Source: JAABQG01 sp963726365
GTDB taxonomy: Bacteria; Pseudomonadota; Gammaproteobacteria; Burkholderiales; Burkholderiaceae_C
Direction of reading: 5' to 3'
Assembly (NCBI GenBank): GCA_963726365.1
Contig: CAVSCI010000003.1
Coordinates: forward strand, 62,001-126,000
Length of the DNA stretch: 64,000 nucleotides
The notes under the pieces are model-generated. The model saw only the letters and a list, made by a program, of their open reading frames with translations. It did no database searches and was not told the DNA's origin. Below, piece after piece: positions 1 to 8,697 of the stretch (position 1 is the first letter of the stretch; every line of letters begins with the position of its first letter). The translations under genes were made by a program, and so were the position numbers.

Positions 1-327
1 GCCGGCAAGCTCCGGGCGCTGGGCGTGACCAGCGCCACCCGGCTCGCGGCCTTTCCCGACGTGCCGGCCATCAGCGAGGTGCTGCCGGGCTACGAATCGA
101 GCGCCTGGTTCGGCCTGTTCGCGCCGGGCCGTATGGACGCGGCGCTGGCGAAAAAGATCAGCGACGCCGCGCGCAAGGCGGTGGCCTCGCCCGAGGTGCG
201 CCGGCGGCTGGAGACCGAGGGCTACATCCCAGTGGGCAACAGCCCGGAGGAGTTCGCCAAGTTTGTCCAGACTGAAATCACGCGCTGGGCGAAGGTCGTC
301 AAATTTTCGGGCGCGCGGCCCGAGTGA
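1..327 (+). CDS. Bug-family tripartite tricarboxylate transporter substrate-binding protein, C-terminal part
   Basis: Only the last 108 residues are present; the gene runs in from the left edge without a start. The segment has the typical end of a Bug (TctC-like) periplasmic receptor: PDVPAISEVLPGYESSAWFG, then GLFAPGRMDAALAKKI, and a C-terminal helix ending in a tryptophan-containing EITRWAKVVKFSGA. Such receptors bind small carboxylates for TctAB-type permeases or act as orphan sensors. The stop codon overlaps the GTG of the aconitase-family gene by four bases, so the receptor is cotranscribed with the catabolic genes and probably binds their substrate. The ligand cannot be read from the sequence. 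Confidence 0.85.
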   Translation, partial: AGKLRALGVTSATRLAAFPDVPAISEVLPGYESSAWFGLFAPGRMDAALAKKISDAARKAVASPEVRRRLETEGYIPVGNSPEEFAKFVQTEITRWAKVVKFSGARPE

Positions 328-1610
328 AGCACCCAGCCATGAGGCCCCACTCCCTGGCCCAGAAACTCATTGCGCGTGCAGCTGGGCAGGCGTCGGTGCG
401 CGTGGGCGAGATCGTCACCTGCCGGGTCGACCTGGCCATGTTCCACGACTCGTCGGGTCCCCGGCGGCTCAAACCGATGCTGGAGGAACTCGGCGCGTCG
501 ATCTGGGACAAGTCCAAAGTCGTGCTGGTCATGGATCATTACGTGCCCGAGCGCGACGACGCCGCACGGCGCATCGTGCGCATCGCCCGCGACTGGGCGC
601 GCGAGCAGCAGCTGCCGCATGTCTACGACAGCCAGGGCATCTGCCACGTCGTGGTGCCGCAGCACGGCCACATCCGCCCCGGCATGTTCTGCGTCGGCGG
701 CGACTCGCATTCGCCCACGGGTGGCGCGTTCGGCGCCTACATGTTCGGCATCGGCAGCACCGAGATGCTCGGCGTCGTGGTCACCGGCGAGATCTGGCTG
801 CGCGTGCCGCAGACGATCGCCATGCACTGGTCCGGGCGGCTGGCCGCAGGCGTCTGCGCCAAGGACATGATGCTGGCCATGATCGCGCGCTTCGGCATGA
901 ACGGCGCCGACTATCAGGCGGTGGAGTTCACCGGCGATGCGGTGCGCGCGTTGTCGATGCAGGAGCGCATGACCCTGTGCAACATGAGCGCCGAGCTCGG
1001 CGCGCAGACCGGGCTGGTGGCTCCCGATGACGTGACGCGGCGCTGGTTGCGCGAGACCGGCGCGGCGGCCTTGCCCAGCGACACCGATGCAGTCTGGACC
1101 TCCGACCCCGGCAGCTTCGACGTGCAACACGACTTCGACGCGGCCACGCTCGGCCCCCAGCTCGCCGCGCCGCACAGCCCGGCGCACGGCGTGCCGCTGG
1201 CCGCGCACGCCGACACGCGCATCGACGTGGCCTACATCGGCGCCTGCACCGGCGCCAAGCTCGACGACCTGCGCTTTGCGGCGCAGGTGCTCAAGGGGCG
1301 CCAGGTCGCAAGCGGCGTGCAGTTCCTGGTGGCGCCTGCCAGCCTGAAGGACCGCGCACAAGCCGAAGCGGAGGGCACGATGCAGATCCTGACGGACGCG
1401 GGTGCCACCGTCCTGGCCAGCGCCTGTGGCGCCTGCGCGGGCTACGGCGACAGCTTTGCCGAAGGGCAGACCGTGATCTCCAGCACGGCGCGCAACTTCA
1501 AGGGCCGCATGGGACCGCCGAGCACGCAGGTGTATCTGGGCTCGGCCTACACCGTCGCCGCCTCTGCGCTGCGCGGGCGCATCACCGATCCGCGCGAGGT
1601 GCTGGCATGA
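324..1610 (+). CDS. Aconitase-family hydratase, large (LeuC/DmdA-like) subunit
   Basis: The 428-residue product belongs to the 3-isopropylmalate dehydratase large-subunit family, which carries a [4Fe-4S] cluster and hydrates or dehydrates small dicarboxylic acids. Family marks are HDSSGPRRLKPMLEEL near residue 35, GDSHSPTGGAFGAYMFGIGS near 130, and the cluster cysteines in IGACTGAKLDDL and ACGACAGYG in the C-terminal third, followed by STARNFKGRMG. The GTG at 324 overlaps the upstream stop; an in-frame ATG at 339 is an alternative. The stop overlaps the ATG of the small subunit. Leucine synthesis is unlikely because the neighbours are a Bug receptor and catabolic enzymes. Dimethylmaleate hydratase or a related hydratase fits better, but this is inference. 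Confidence 0.85.
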   Translation: MKHPAMRPHSLAQKLIARAAGQASVRVGEIVTCRVDLAMFHDSSGPRRLKPMLEELGASIWDKSKVVLVMDHYVPERDDAARRIVRIARDWAREQQLPHVYDSQGICHVVVPQHGHIRPGMFCVGGDSHSPTGGAFGAYMFGIGSTEMLGVVVTGEIWLRVPQTIAMHWSGRLAAGVCAKDMMLAMIARFGMNGADYQAVEFTGDAVRALSMQERMTLCNMSAELGAQTGLVAPDDVTRRWLRETGAAALPSDTDAVWTSDPGSFDVQHDFDAATLGPQLAAPHSPAHGVPLAAHADTRIDVAYIGACTGAKLDDLRFAAQVLKGRQVASGVQFLVAPASLKDRAQAEAEGTMQILTDAGATVLASACGACAGYGDSFAEGQTVISSTARNFKGRMGPPSTQVYLGSAYTVAASALRGRITDPREVLA

Positions 1611-2123
1611 GTCACGCCGCCGTCAATGGCACACGGATCTGGCAGCTCGGTGACGACGTCGACACCGACGCGCTGGCGCCCGGCGCCTACATGCAGCTGG
1701 GCATCGAGGGCATCGCGCCGCACTGCCTGGAAAACCTCGTGCCGGCGTTTGCCGCGCGAGGTGCGCCCGGGCGACGTGATCGTGGCCGGGCGCAACTTCG
1801 GCATCGGCTCCTCGCGCGAGCAGGCCGCCGCCGTGCTGGTGCACCTGGGTGTGGCCGCAGTGATCGCGCCCAGCTACGGTGGGCTGTTCTTCCGCAACGC
1901 CTTCAACCTCGGCCTGCTGCTGCTGACCTGCCCGGACGCCGCGTCGCTGCAGGGCCAGCCGCAGCTCGCCATCGAACGCTCGCCCTTGCGACTCGTGCTG
2001 CCGGACGGCCGCGCCCTGGCCTGCGAGCCCGTGCCTGATTTCCTGCTGGCGATGGCGCAGGCCGGCGGGCTGTTGCCCCAGCTGCGCCAGCGCCTTGCCG
2101 TCCAAGCCTCATCCCGCCTCTGA
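1607..2123 (+). CDS. Aconitase-family hydratase, small (LeuD/DmdB-like) subunit, frameshifted
   Basis: This is the swivel-domain partner of the preceding large subunit. The N-terminus shows IWQLGDDVDTDALAPGAYM, the normal opening of LeuD-type subunits. After a one-base frame change near 1750 the second frame gives RPGDVIVAGRNFGIGSSREQ, the conserved substrate-binding loop, then APSYGGLFFRNAFNLGL. The joined product is about 171 residues, normal for the family. The start overlaps the large-subunit stop by four bases. Both halves keep conserved residues, so the shift is more likely a sequencing error than a real null allele. Confidence 0.8.
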
Positions 2124-2140
2124 ACCCCCAAGGAGAAACC

Positions 2141-3625
2141 ATGACAACACCGGAATTCGACCTGCTCATCAAGAACGTGCGCGTCGTGCGGCCGCACGGC
2201 AACGTGGTGCACGACAGCGACATCGCCATCAAGGACGGCCAGTTCGCGCTGGTCGCGCCGGGCATTGACGTGCAGCGCGCGAAGAAGGTGCACGACGGCC
2301 AGCACCGCCTGGCCTTCCCCGGCGTGGTGGACGCCCACATGCACAGCGGCATCTATTCGCCGCTGATCGAGGACGCCGTCTCCGAGAGCAAGGCCGCGGC
2401 CATGGGCGGTGTGACGTCGAGCCTGAACTACTTCCGCACCGGCCAGTACTACCTGAACAAGGGCGGGCCGTACAAGAAGTTCTACCCCGAGGTGCTCAAG
2501 ACGTCCAAAGGCCGCTTCCATGTGGACTACGGTTTTCACCTTGCGCCCATGGACGGCACGCACATCAAGGAGATCCCGGAGCTGATCGAGAAGTTTGGCG
2601 TGTCCAGCTTCAAGATCTTCATGTTCTACGGCTCGCACGGCCTGCACGGCGCGTCCAACAGCCAGCGCGAGTTCCTGATGATCGGCGAGGACGAGCGCTA
2701 CGACTACGCGCATTTCGAGTTCATCATGCGTGGCGTGCAGGCGGCGCGTGAGCAGTTCCCCGAGCGGGCGCGGCAGATTTCGCTCTCCTTGCACTGCGAG
2801 ACCGCCGAGGTCATGACGGCCTACACCAAGCTGGTCGAGAAGGACAAGTCGTTCCAGAAGTCGGGCATGGGCCTGGCCGCCTACAGCGCCTCGCGCCCGC
2901 AGCACTCGGAAGGCCTGGCGGTGTTCATCGCGAGCTACCTGGCACATGAGACCGCGCTGCCCAACATCAACCTGCTGCACCTGTCGTCGCGCAAGGCGGT
3001 GCAGGCCGCGATGATGATGGCCGACGTGTTCCCGCACATCGACTTCAAGCGCGAGGTGACCATCGGCCACCTGATGCTCGACATCAACTCCAAGGCCGCC
3101 GAGCTGGCCAAGGTCAACCCGCCGATCCGCCCGCGCGAGGACGTCGAGTTCCTGTGGGACGCGCTGCTGGCCGGCGAGCTCGACTGGGTGGTCAGCGACC
3201 ACGCCTGCTGCCGCCACGAGATGAAGATCCCCAAGCACTACTTCGGCAACATCTGGATGGCCAAGAGCGGCTTCGGCGGCACCGAGTACCTGCTGCCCGC
3301 GCTGGTCAGCGAAGGCACGCGCCGCGGCATGGGCTACAACCACATGGCGCGCGTGACCAGCTGGAATCCGGCGCAGCGCTACGGCCTGAACCGCAAGGGC
3401 GACATCGCCGCGGGCTTCGATGCCGACCTCGCGCTGGTGGACCCGGCCCGGACCTGGACCATCGCCGCCAAGGAATCGCCCTCGACCCAGGGCTACACGC
3501 CGTTCGAGGGGCTGGAGCTGTCGGCGCGCGTGGAAGAGACCTTCCTGCGCGGGCACCTCATCTGCCAGGGCGGCGAGGTCATCGGCAAGCCGCGCGGCGA
3601 GTACCTGCACCGCCCGACGGCGTGA
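2141..3625 (+). CDS. Dihydropyrimidinase/hydantoinase-family cyclic amidohydrolase
   Basis: The 494-residue protein belongs to the metal-dependent cyclic amidohydrolases that open ring amides. The binuclear metal set is visible: HMH at residues 66-68, the candidate carboxylated lysine K158 in SSFKIFMFYG, histidines in SLHCETAE and NLLHLSSRKA, and the aspartate in VVSDHACC. No signal peptide is seen, so it is cytosolic. A strong ribosome-binding site AAGGAG lies 7 bases before the ATG. It sits between the hydratase subunits and an FAD dehydrogenase. In that setting it could hydrolyse a lactam-type intermediate, as enamidase does in anaerobic nicotinate breakdown. That substrate is inferred; a pyrimidine or hydantoin is the default alternative. 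Confidence 0.8.
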   Translation: MTTPEFDLLIKNVRVVRPHGNVVHDSDIAIKDGQFALVAPGIDVQRAKKVHDGQHRLAFPGVVDAHMHSGIYSPLIEDAVSESKAAAMGGVTSSLNYFRTGQYYLNKGGPYKKFYPEVLKTSKGRFHVDYGFHLAPMDGTHIKEIPELIEKFGVSSFKIFMFYGSHGLHGASNSQREFLMIGEDERYDYAHFEFIMRGVQAAREQFPERARQISLSLHCETAEVMTAYTKLVEKDKSFQKSGMGLAAYSASRPQHSEGLAVFIASYLAHETALPNINLLHLSSRKAVQAAMMMADVFPHIDFKREVTIGHLMLDINSKAAELAKVNPPIRPREDVEFLWDALLAGELDWVVSDHACCRHEMKIPKHYFGNIWMAKSGFGGTEYLLPALVSEGTRRGMGYNHMARVTSWNPAQRYGLNRKGDIAAGFDADLALVDPARTWTIAAKESPSTQGYTPFEGLELSARVEETFLRGHLICQGGEVIGKPRGEYLHRPTA

Positions 3626-3695
3626 CTTGCGCGCCCGCATCGCTTGACGGCATGACGCGCCGGCCGTTCGCACCGAGCCTGTCGAGGCCGCACCG

Positions 3696-5104
3696 ATGAA
3701 TCCGACCGTGCGCACCGGCACGCCGCCGCCCGACGCGCCGCACATCCCGGTGGCCATCGTCGGCGCCGGGGCCTGCGGTCTGGTCGCGGCCATCACCTGC
3801 GCGACGCGGGGGTCGACTGCGTGCTGCTGGAGCGCGATGCCCAGCCTTCGGGCTCCACGGCGCTGTCGTCCGGCTTCATCCCGGCGGCCGGCACGTCCAT
3901 GCAGCGCGCCGCCGGCATCCAGGACAGCCCGGCGCTGTTCGCCGCCGACATCCAGGCCAAGGCCCATGGCACGGCGGCGGCGCATCTGGTGGCGGCTTTT
4001 TCTGAGCGAATCGGCGCGGTGCTGGACACGCTGCAGGCCCGGCACGGGATCACCTTCGAGGTGCTCGACGGCTTTCTGTACCCCGGTCACAGCGTGCGCC
4101 GCATGCATGCCGTGCCGCAGAAAACCGGCGCGGCGCTGGTGGCGCAGCTCGAGCGCGCCGCCACGGCGGCCGGCGCGGACATCGTGACGCAGGCCACGGT
4201 GCGCGAGCTCTGGGTGGACGGGGCCGGGCGCATCACCGGCGTCGGCTACGAGCGGCCCGACGGGCGCCTGGAGCAGCTGCGCTGCGACGCGCTCATCCTG
4301 GCCTGCAACGGCTTTGGCGGCAACCCGGCGATGGTGCGCGAGCTGCTGCCCGAGATGCGCGAGGCGCTGTTTGCCGGTCACACCGGTAACGACGGCAGCG
4401 CGATTGCCTGGGGCCGGGCGCTGGGCGCGCGGCTGGCCGATCTGGGCGGCTACCAGGGCCATGGCTCGTGGGCGATCCCGCAGGGCGCGCTGATCACCTG
4501 GGCGGTGATGATGGAAGGCGGCGTGCAGCTCAACGCGCGCGGCGAACGTTTCCACGACGAAACCGAAGGCTATTCGGAGGCCGCCGTCCATGTGCTGGCG
4601 CAGCCTGGCGGCGTGGCCTGGGACGTGTTCGACGGCCCGATCCTGGCACTGGCGCGCGGCTTTCCCGATTTCTGCGCCGCCGAGGCGGCCGGCGCGCTGA
4701 AGACCTGCGCTGACGCGCAGGCGCTGGCGGCGCTGATCGGTTGCGCCACTGAAAAAATCATAGCAATGAATGACCCATCCGTGCTGGGAAATGGCCAGAA
4801 TGATTCAATAGATGGGGTCAATGTCCCTCGGACGGGCACCCGGCGGCCGTTGCAGCCGCCTTTCTACGCCATCAAGGTCACCGGGGCGCTGTTTCACACG
4901 CAGGGCGGGCTGGACATCGACGCTCGGTGCCGCGTGCTGCGGTCCGACGGCACGCCGTTTGCCAACCTGCTGGCCGCGGGCGGCGCGGCGCGCGGCGTCT
5001 CGGGCAACGCGGTCTGGGGCTATCTCTCGGGCAACGGCCTGCTCAGCGCGGTGGCCGGCGGCGCCATCGCGGCGGAAACGGCGAAAGGAATGGTGAACCC
5101 ATGA
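3696..5104 (+). CDS. FAD-dependent dehydrogenase, fumarate reductase/tricarballylate dehydrogenase type, frameshifted
   Basis: The product of about 469 residues starts with a Rossmann FAD site (VAIVGAGACGLVAAI). The frame then changes near 3800 and continues as CVLLERDAQPSGSTALSSG. Later marks are LACNGFGGN, HTGNDGSAIAWGRALGA, a proposed substrate region GALFHTQGGLDID, and the FAD-binding C-terminus AAGGAARGVSGNAVWGYLSG. These place it with flavoproteins that oxidise or reduce C-C bonds of carboxylates or ketosteroids. Residues about 351-368 are encoded by a copy of the dispersed 51-bp element. The stop overlaps the start of the lyase gene by four bases. Confidence 0.8.
4749..4799 (-). repeat. 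Dispersed 51-bp element, copy 1 (inside the FAD dehydrogenase gene)
   Basis: Read on the minus strand, this copy shows TGGCCATTTCCCAGC, then GGATGGGTCATT and TTGCTATGATTTTTTC. These match the other copies at constant spacing. It is clearly AT-richer than the surrounding gene and encodes a Lys/Asn/Asp-rich stretch without breaking the frame. Confidence 0.75.
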
Positions 5105-5961
5105 ACACGCTCAAGGCAAGGCTGGCCCAGGCGCAGCCGCTGCTGGCGCCCGGCGTCTATGACGCGCTGACCGCGCTGGTCGCCGAGCAGGCCGGTTTCG
5201 AGGCGCTGTACCTGTCGGGCGCGTCGATCGCCTACACCCGGCTGGGCCGCTCCGACGTGGGCCTGACCACCTTCACGGAGGTGCAGGACACGCTGGCGCG
5301 CATCACCGAGCGCGTGGCCGTGCCGGTCATCGTCGATGCCGACACCGGCTTCGGCAACGCGCTCAACGTGCAGCGCACGGTGCGTGGCCTGGAGCGCGCC
5401 GGCGCCGCGATGATCCAGATCGAGGACCAGGGTTTCCCGAAACGCTGCGGGCATCTGGACGGCAAGACCGTGATCCCGGTCGGCGAAATGTGCGGCAAGC
5501 TGCGCGCCGCGCTCGATGCGCGCCACAGCGCCGGCACGCTGGTCCTGGCGCGCACCGATGCGCTGGCGGTCGAGGGGCTGGACGCCGCGCTGGAGCGCGC
5601 CGAGGCCTATCTCGCCTGCGGCGTGGACGCGCTGTTCATCGAGGCGCTGCGCACGCCGGAGCAGATGGATGCGGCCTGCAGCCGCTTTGCCGCCGGGTGC
5701 CGCTGCTGGCCAACATGGTCGAAGGCGGCAAGACGCCGGTGCAGGACGCAGGCGAGCTGGGCCGGCGCGGCTTTCGCATCGTGATCTTCCCGGGCGGCAC
5801 GGCGCGGGCGGTGGCGCACACCCTGCAGCGCTACTACCAATCCCTCATGGCGCAGCGGTACCACGGCGCCCATGAAAGAATCCATGCTCGACTTCGACCA
5901 GCTCAATGCGCTGATCGGCACCCCGGAACTGCTGGCGCTGGGGCGGCGCTACGAAAACTGA
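5101..5961 (+). CDS. Isocitrate lyase/PEP mutase-family lyase, two compensating frameshifts
   Basis: The product of about 286 residues is a TIM-barrel C-C lyase or mutase of the ICL/PEP mutase superfamily. Visible marks are PGVYDALTALVAEQAGFEAL, YLSGASIAYTRLG, the Mg site VIVDADTGFGN, IEDQGFPKRCGHLDGK with the signature KRCGH, and LARTDA. The frame changes near 5697 (to read PLLANMVEGGKTPV) and returns near 5865 (to read MLDFDQLNALIGTPELLALG and the TGA at 5959). The family includes 2-methylisocitrate lyase, 2,3-dimethylmalate lyase and oxaloacetate decarboxylases. With aconitase-type subunits in the same operon, a dimethylmalate- or methylisocitrate-like substrate is plausible. Confidence 0.82.
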
Positions 5962-5972
5962 AAGAACATGGC

Positions 5973-6506
5973 ATGACTGAAACCATCATCCTGGGCGGCG
6001 GTTGCTTCTGGTGCACCGAGGCGGTGTACGTGCGCGTCAAGGGCATCACCGATGTCGAATCCGGCTACAGCAACGGCCAGGCGGCCCGGCCCAGCTACGA
6101 AGACGTCTGCACCGGGCGCACCGGCTGCAACGAGGTCGTCAAGCTGAGCTACGACCCGGCGCAGATCAGCACCCGCGAGATCCTGGAAATCTTCTTCGTG
6201 ATCCACGACCCCACCACGCTGAACCGCCAGGGCAACGACGCCGGCACCCAGTACCGCAGCGGCATCTACTTCACCTCACCGGCGCAGAAGGCTGTGGCCG
6301 ACGACCTGATCCGCGAGATGAGCCAGGACAAGCTGTTCGGCGCGCCCATCGTCACCGAGGTGCTGCCGCTGGCGAACTACTGGCCCGCCGAGGACTATCA
6401 CCAGGACTTCTTCGAGAAGAACCCCGGCCAGGGCTATTGCATGGCCGTGGCCGCGCCCAAGGTGGCCAAGTTCCGCAAGACCTTCGCGCGGCTGGCGAAG
6501 GACTGA
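5973..6506 (+). CDS. msrA: Peptide methionine-S-sulfoxide reductase MsrA
   Basis: The 177-residue cytosolic enzyme reduces methionine-S-sulfoxide in proteins. The catalytic motif GGGCFWCTEAVY is at the N-terminus, followed by the family marks GYSNGQ, HDPTTLNRQGNDAGTQYRS and EDYHQDFFEKNPGQGYC, which includes a late cysteine for resolution. The ATG at 5973 lies 11 bases after the lyase stop, so it may be read from the end of the catabolic operon, although its role is general oxidative-damage repair. A second, membrane-anchored MsrA is at 48328-49066. Confidence 0.95.
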   Translation: MTETIILGGGCFWCTEAVYVRVKGITDVESGYSNGQAARPSYEDVCTGRTGCNEVVKLSYDPAQISTREILEIFFVIHDPTTLNRQGNDAGTQYRSGIYFTSPAQKAVADDLIREMSQDKLFGAPIVTEVLPLANYWPAEDYHQDFFEKNPGQGYCMAVAAPKVAKFRKTFARLAKD

Positions 6507-6544
6507 GCCTTTCGCCGCGCGGCGCATACGATCGTGCAGGCCGC

Positions 6545-7225
6545 ATGATCGAAACCCTGGACCTTGCCTACCGCTATCCCGGCGGCGTGAATCTCCGCTT
6601 CCCCGACGTGCGGGTCGATCAGGGCGGCACGCTGCTGCTGCGCGGGCCCTCGGGCAGCGGCAAGTCGACCTGGCTGGCGCTGGCGGCCGGCTTGCTGACG
6701 GCCACCGAGGGCGAAATCATCGTGGCCGGCCAGCCGCTGCGCGCGCTCGGCGGGCGCGCCCGCGACGCCTGGCGCGCCGGGGCCATCGGCCTGCTGCCGC
6801 AAAAGCTCTACCTCAGCGACGCGCTGAGCGTGGCCGGCAACCTGGCGCTGGTCTATTTCGCGGCGGGGATGCCGGTGGACCACGGGGCAATAGCCCGCAC
6901 GCTGGATGCGCTGGGCGTGGGTGAACTGGCGCGGCGCTTGCCCGACCAGCTCTCGGGCGGGCAGGCGCAGCGTGTGGCACTGGCGCGCGCCGTGCTGCGT
7001 GCGCCGCGCGTGATCCTGGCCGACGAACCGACGGCCAGCCTGGACGACCACGCCTGTGAATCCGCTGTGAACCTGTTGCGCCAGAGCGCGCAAGCCTGCG
7101 GCGCGACGCTGGTGATCGCCACGCACGACCGGCGCGTTGCCGAAGCGCTGCCACAGGCGTCCACGCTGCTTTTTTCTGGCAAGAATGGCGTCTCACCAGC
7201 GCCGAATGGCCACAAGGTGCTATGA
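6545..7225 (+). CDS. ABC transporter ATP-binding protein, LolD/MacB type
   Basis: The 226-residue ATPase has Walker A GPSGSGKST near residue 32, the signature LSGGQAQRVALARA, Walker B VILADEPTASLD and a switch histidine in IATHDRR. It overlaps the FtsX-type permease by four bases (ATGA), so the two form one exporter of the LolCDE/MacB class. Its last residues, after ASTLLFS, are encoded by a copy of the dispersed element that also supplies the start codon of the permease. The C-terminal tail is therefore unlikely to match orthologues. Confidence 0.9.
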   Translation: MIETLDLAYRYPGGVNLRFPDVRVDQGGTLLLRGPSGSGKSTWLALAAGLLTATEGEIIVAGQPLRALGGRARDAWRAGAIGLLPQKLYLSDALSVAGNLALVYFAAGMPVDHGAIARTLDALGVGELARRLPDQLSGGQAQRVALARAVLRAPRVILADEPTASLDDHACESAVNLLRQSAQACGATLVIATHDRRVAEALPQASTLLFSGKNGVSPAPNGHKVL

Positions 7226-7234
7226 ATATCGTAA
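7184..7234 (+). repeat. Dispersed 51-bp element, copy 2 (ATPase/permease junction)
   Basis: The copy contains AATGGC, CACCAGCGCC, GAATGGCCA and GCTATGAATATCG at the family spacing. The ATPase stop codon and the ATG of the permease both lie inside it. Confidence 0.65.
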
Positions 7235-8436
7235 CGCTCTCGTGGCGCTACCTCTGGTCCCGCCCACTCGCTGCCGGGCTCAACCTGGTCCTGATGATGC
7301 TGGGCGTGGCCTCCATGACCTTCGTGCTGCTGGCCAGCCACCAGCTCGACCGCGCCTTCGAGCGCGACCTCGCGGGCATCGACGTGGTGGTGGGCGCCAA
7401 GGGCAGCCCGCTGCAGCTGATCCTGGCCGGGGTGTTCCACATCGACGTGCCGCCCGGCAATATCCCACTGGCCGACGTGCAGGCATTGGCCAAACACCCG
7501 CAGGTGGCGCAGCTCATCCCGTTGAGCCTGGGCGACAGCTTCCGCGGCTTTCGCATCGTCGGCACCACGCCGGCCTACATCGCCCACTACCAGGCGCAGC
7601 TGGCGCAAGGCGCGATCTGGGCCGCGCCGATGCAGGCCGTGGTGGGCGCGCAAGCCGCGGGCGCCACGGGCCTGAAGGCCGGCGACCGCTTTGAAGGTTC
7701 GCATGGCTTGGGCGGCGGGGGTGATTCCCACGGCCACACGCCGTACACCGTCTCCGGCGTGCTCGCACCCTGCGGCTGCGTGCTCGACCGGCTGATCCTC
7801 ACCGCCACCGAATCGGTCTGGAAGGTGCACGAGGACATGCACAGCGGCGAAACACCGTTGGGCAAGGAAGATCAGGAAGCGCTGGAGGCCGAACGCGAAG
7901 TCACGATGGCGCTGATCCGTTACACGACGCCGCTGGCGGCAGTGACCTTTCCGCGCTACGTGAACAGCAGCACCGGCATGCAGGCGGCGGCACCCGCGGT
8001 GGAGATCACCCGCCTGCTGGGGATGGTCGGCGTGGGCACACGGGTGCTGCAGGGTTTTGGCGCGGTGCTGCTGCTGACGGCGGCACTCGGGGTGTTCATC
8101 GCGCTGTGGAGCGCCGTGCGCGAGCGCCGCGCCGACCTGGCCATGCTGCGCATGCTGGGGGCGCCACCCTGGAAGGTCGGCGCGCTGCTGCTGTGCGAAG
8201 CGCTCTGGCTGGCGCTGCTGGCCTCGGCGCTGGGGCTGATGGCGGGGCACGGCTTGACCGCTGTGGCAGGATGGTTCCTGCAGGCCGACAAATCGGTGGT
8301 GGTCGATGGCTGGCAATGGGTGTCAGCCGAGGCCTGGGTGCCGGTGGCAGCGGTGGGCGTGGCCGCGCTGGCCGCGCTGCTGCCCGCCGTCAGCGCCTAC
8401 CGGGTCGATGTGGCCCGCTTGTTGAATTCAGGGTGA
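7222..8436 (+). CDS. FtsX-like ABC transporter permease
   Basis: The 404-residue membrane protein has the four-helix FtsX/LolC layout: a TM segment near residues 20-40, a large periplasmic domain, and three TM segments after about residue 270 with ALWSAVRERRADLAMLRMLG, the conserved cytoplasmic coupling region. The periplasmic domain has a short His/Gly loop (GGGGDSHGHTPY), two cysteines in APCGCVLD and another His cluster (HEDMHSGE). These could bind a metal. It is coupled to the upstream ATPase by a four-base overlap. Substrate unknown; the neighbouring exported proteins suggest metal or envelope handling rather than lipoprotein sorting. Confidence 0.88.
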   Translation: MNIVTLSWRYLWSRPLAAGLNLVLMMLGVASMTFVLLASHQLDRAFERDLAGIDVVVGAKGSPLQLILAGVFHIDVPPGNIPLADVQALAKHPQVAQLIPLSLGDSFRGFRIVGTTPAYIAHYQAQLAQGAIWAAPMQAVVGAQAAGATGLKAGDRFEGSHGLGGGGDSHGHTPYTVSGVLAPCGCVLDRLILTATESVWKVHEDMHSGETPLGKEDQEALEAEREVTMALIRYTTPLAAVTFPRYVNSSTGMQAAAPAVEITRLLGMVGVGTRVLQGFGAVLLLTAALGVFIALWSAVRERRADLAMLRMLGAPPWKVGALLLCEALWLALLASALGLMAGHGLTAVAGWFLQADKSVVVDGWQWVSAEAWVPVAAVGVAALAALLPAVSAYRVDVARLLNSG

Positions 8437-8440
8437 AAAA

Positions 8441-8695
8441 ATGATCGTTTTCATGAAAAAATGGCTTCTTCCCAGCGTCATTGGGTCATTGTTTGCTATG
8501 AGTGCGATAGCGCAGCACAGCGACAAGGAAGTCAAGGACGACGTGGCCCGGCACCGGGCCATGGCCGCTGCGCACGAGGCCGCGGCCAAATGCCTGGAGT
8601 CCGGCAAGAAGGCGGACGCGTGTTACAAGGAACTTCAGGCCAGTTGCAAGGGTCTGGCCATTGGCAAATACTGCGGCATGAAACACGAGCACTGA
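8441..8695 (+). CDS. Small secreted cysteine-containing protein with an element-derived signal peptide
   Basis: The 84-residue product has a clear signal peptide (MKKWLLPSVIGSLFAMSAIA, then QHSDKE) and a short mature domain with three cysteines (AAAKCLESG, DACYKELQASC, KYCGMKHEH) and a His-containing C-terminus. I do not recognise the family. Starts at 8441 and 8453 are both in frame; the second gives the more usual signal peptide. Almost all of the signal peptide is encoded by a copy of the dispersed 51-bp element, so export depends on repeat-derived sequence. It lies between the ABC permease and the DUF3299 gene in one operon. A role in metal or redox handling is only a guess from Cys/His content. 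Confidence 0.7.
   Translation: MIVFMKKWLLPSVIGSLFAMSAIAQHSDKEVKDDVARHRAMAAAHEAAAKCLESGKKADACYKELQASCKGLAIGKYCGMKHEH
8460..8510 (+). repeat. Dispersed 51-bp element, copy 3 (signal peptide region)
   Basis: The copy contains AATGGCTTCTTCCCAGCGTC, then TTGGGTCATT, TTGCTATGAG and GATAG at the family spacing. Translated in this frame it gives a hydrophobic signal-peptide core. Confidence 0.8.
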
Positions 8696-8697
8696 CC

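Noticed and set aside
324..2123. Leucine biosynthesis leuCD
   Set aside because: No leuB or leuA nearby, and the operon partners are a carboxylate receptor and catabolic enzymes; paralogous hydratase is more likely.
1874..4591. Very long open frame on the minus strand opposite the hydratase, amidohydrolase and dehydrogenase genes
   Set aside because: Composition is Arg/His/Ala/Gly-rich as expected for antisense of high-GC genes, it has no family motif, and the plus-strand genes are clear.
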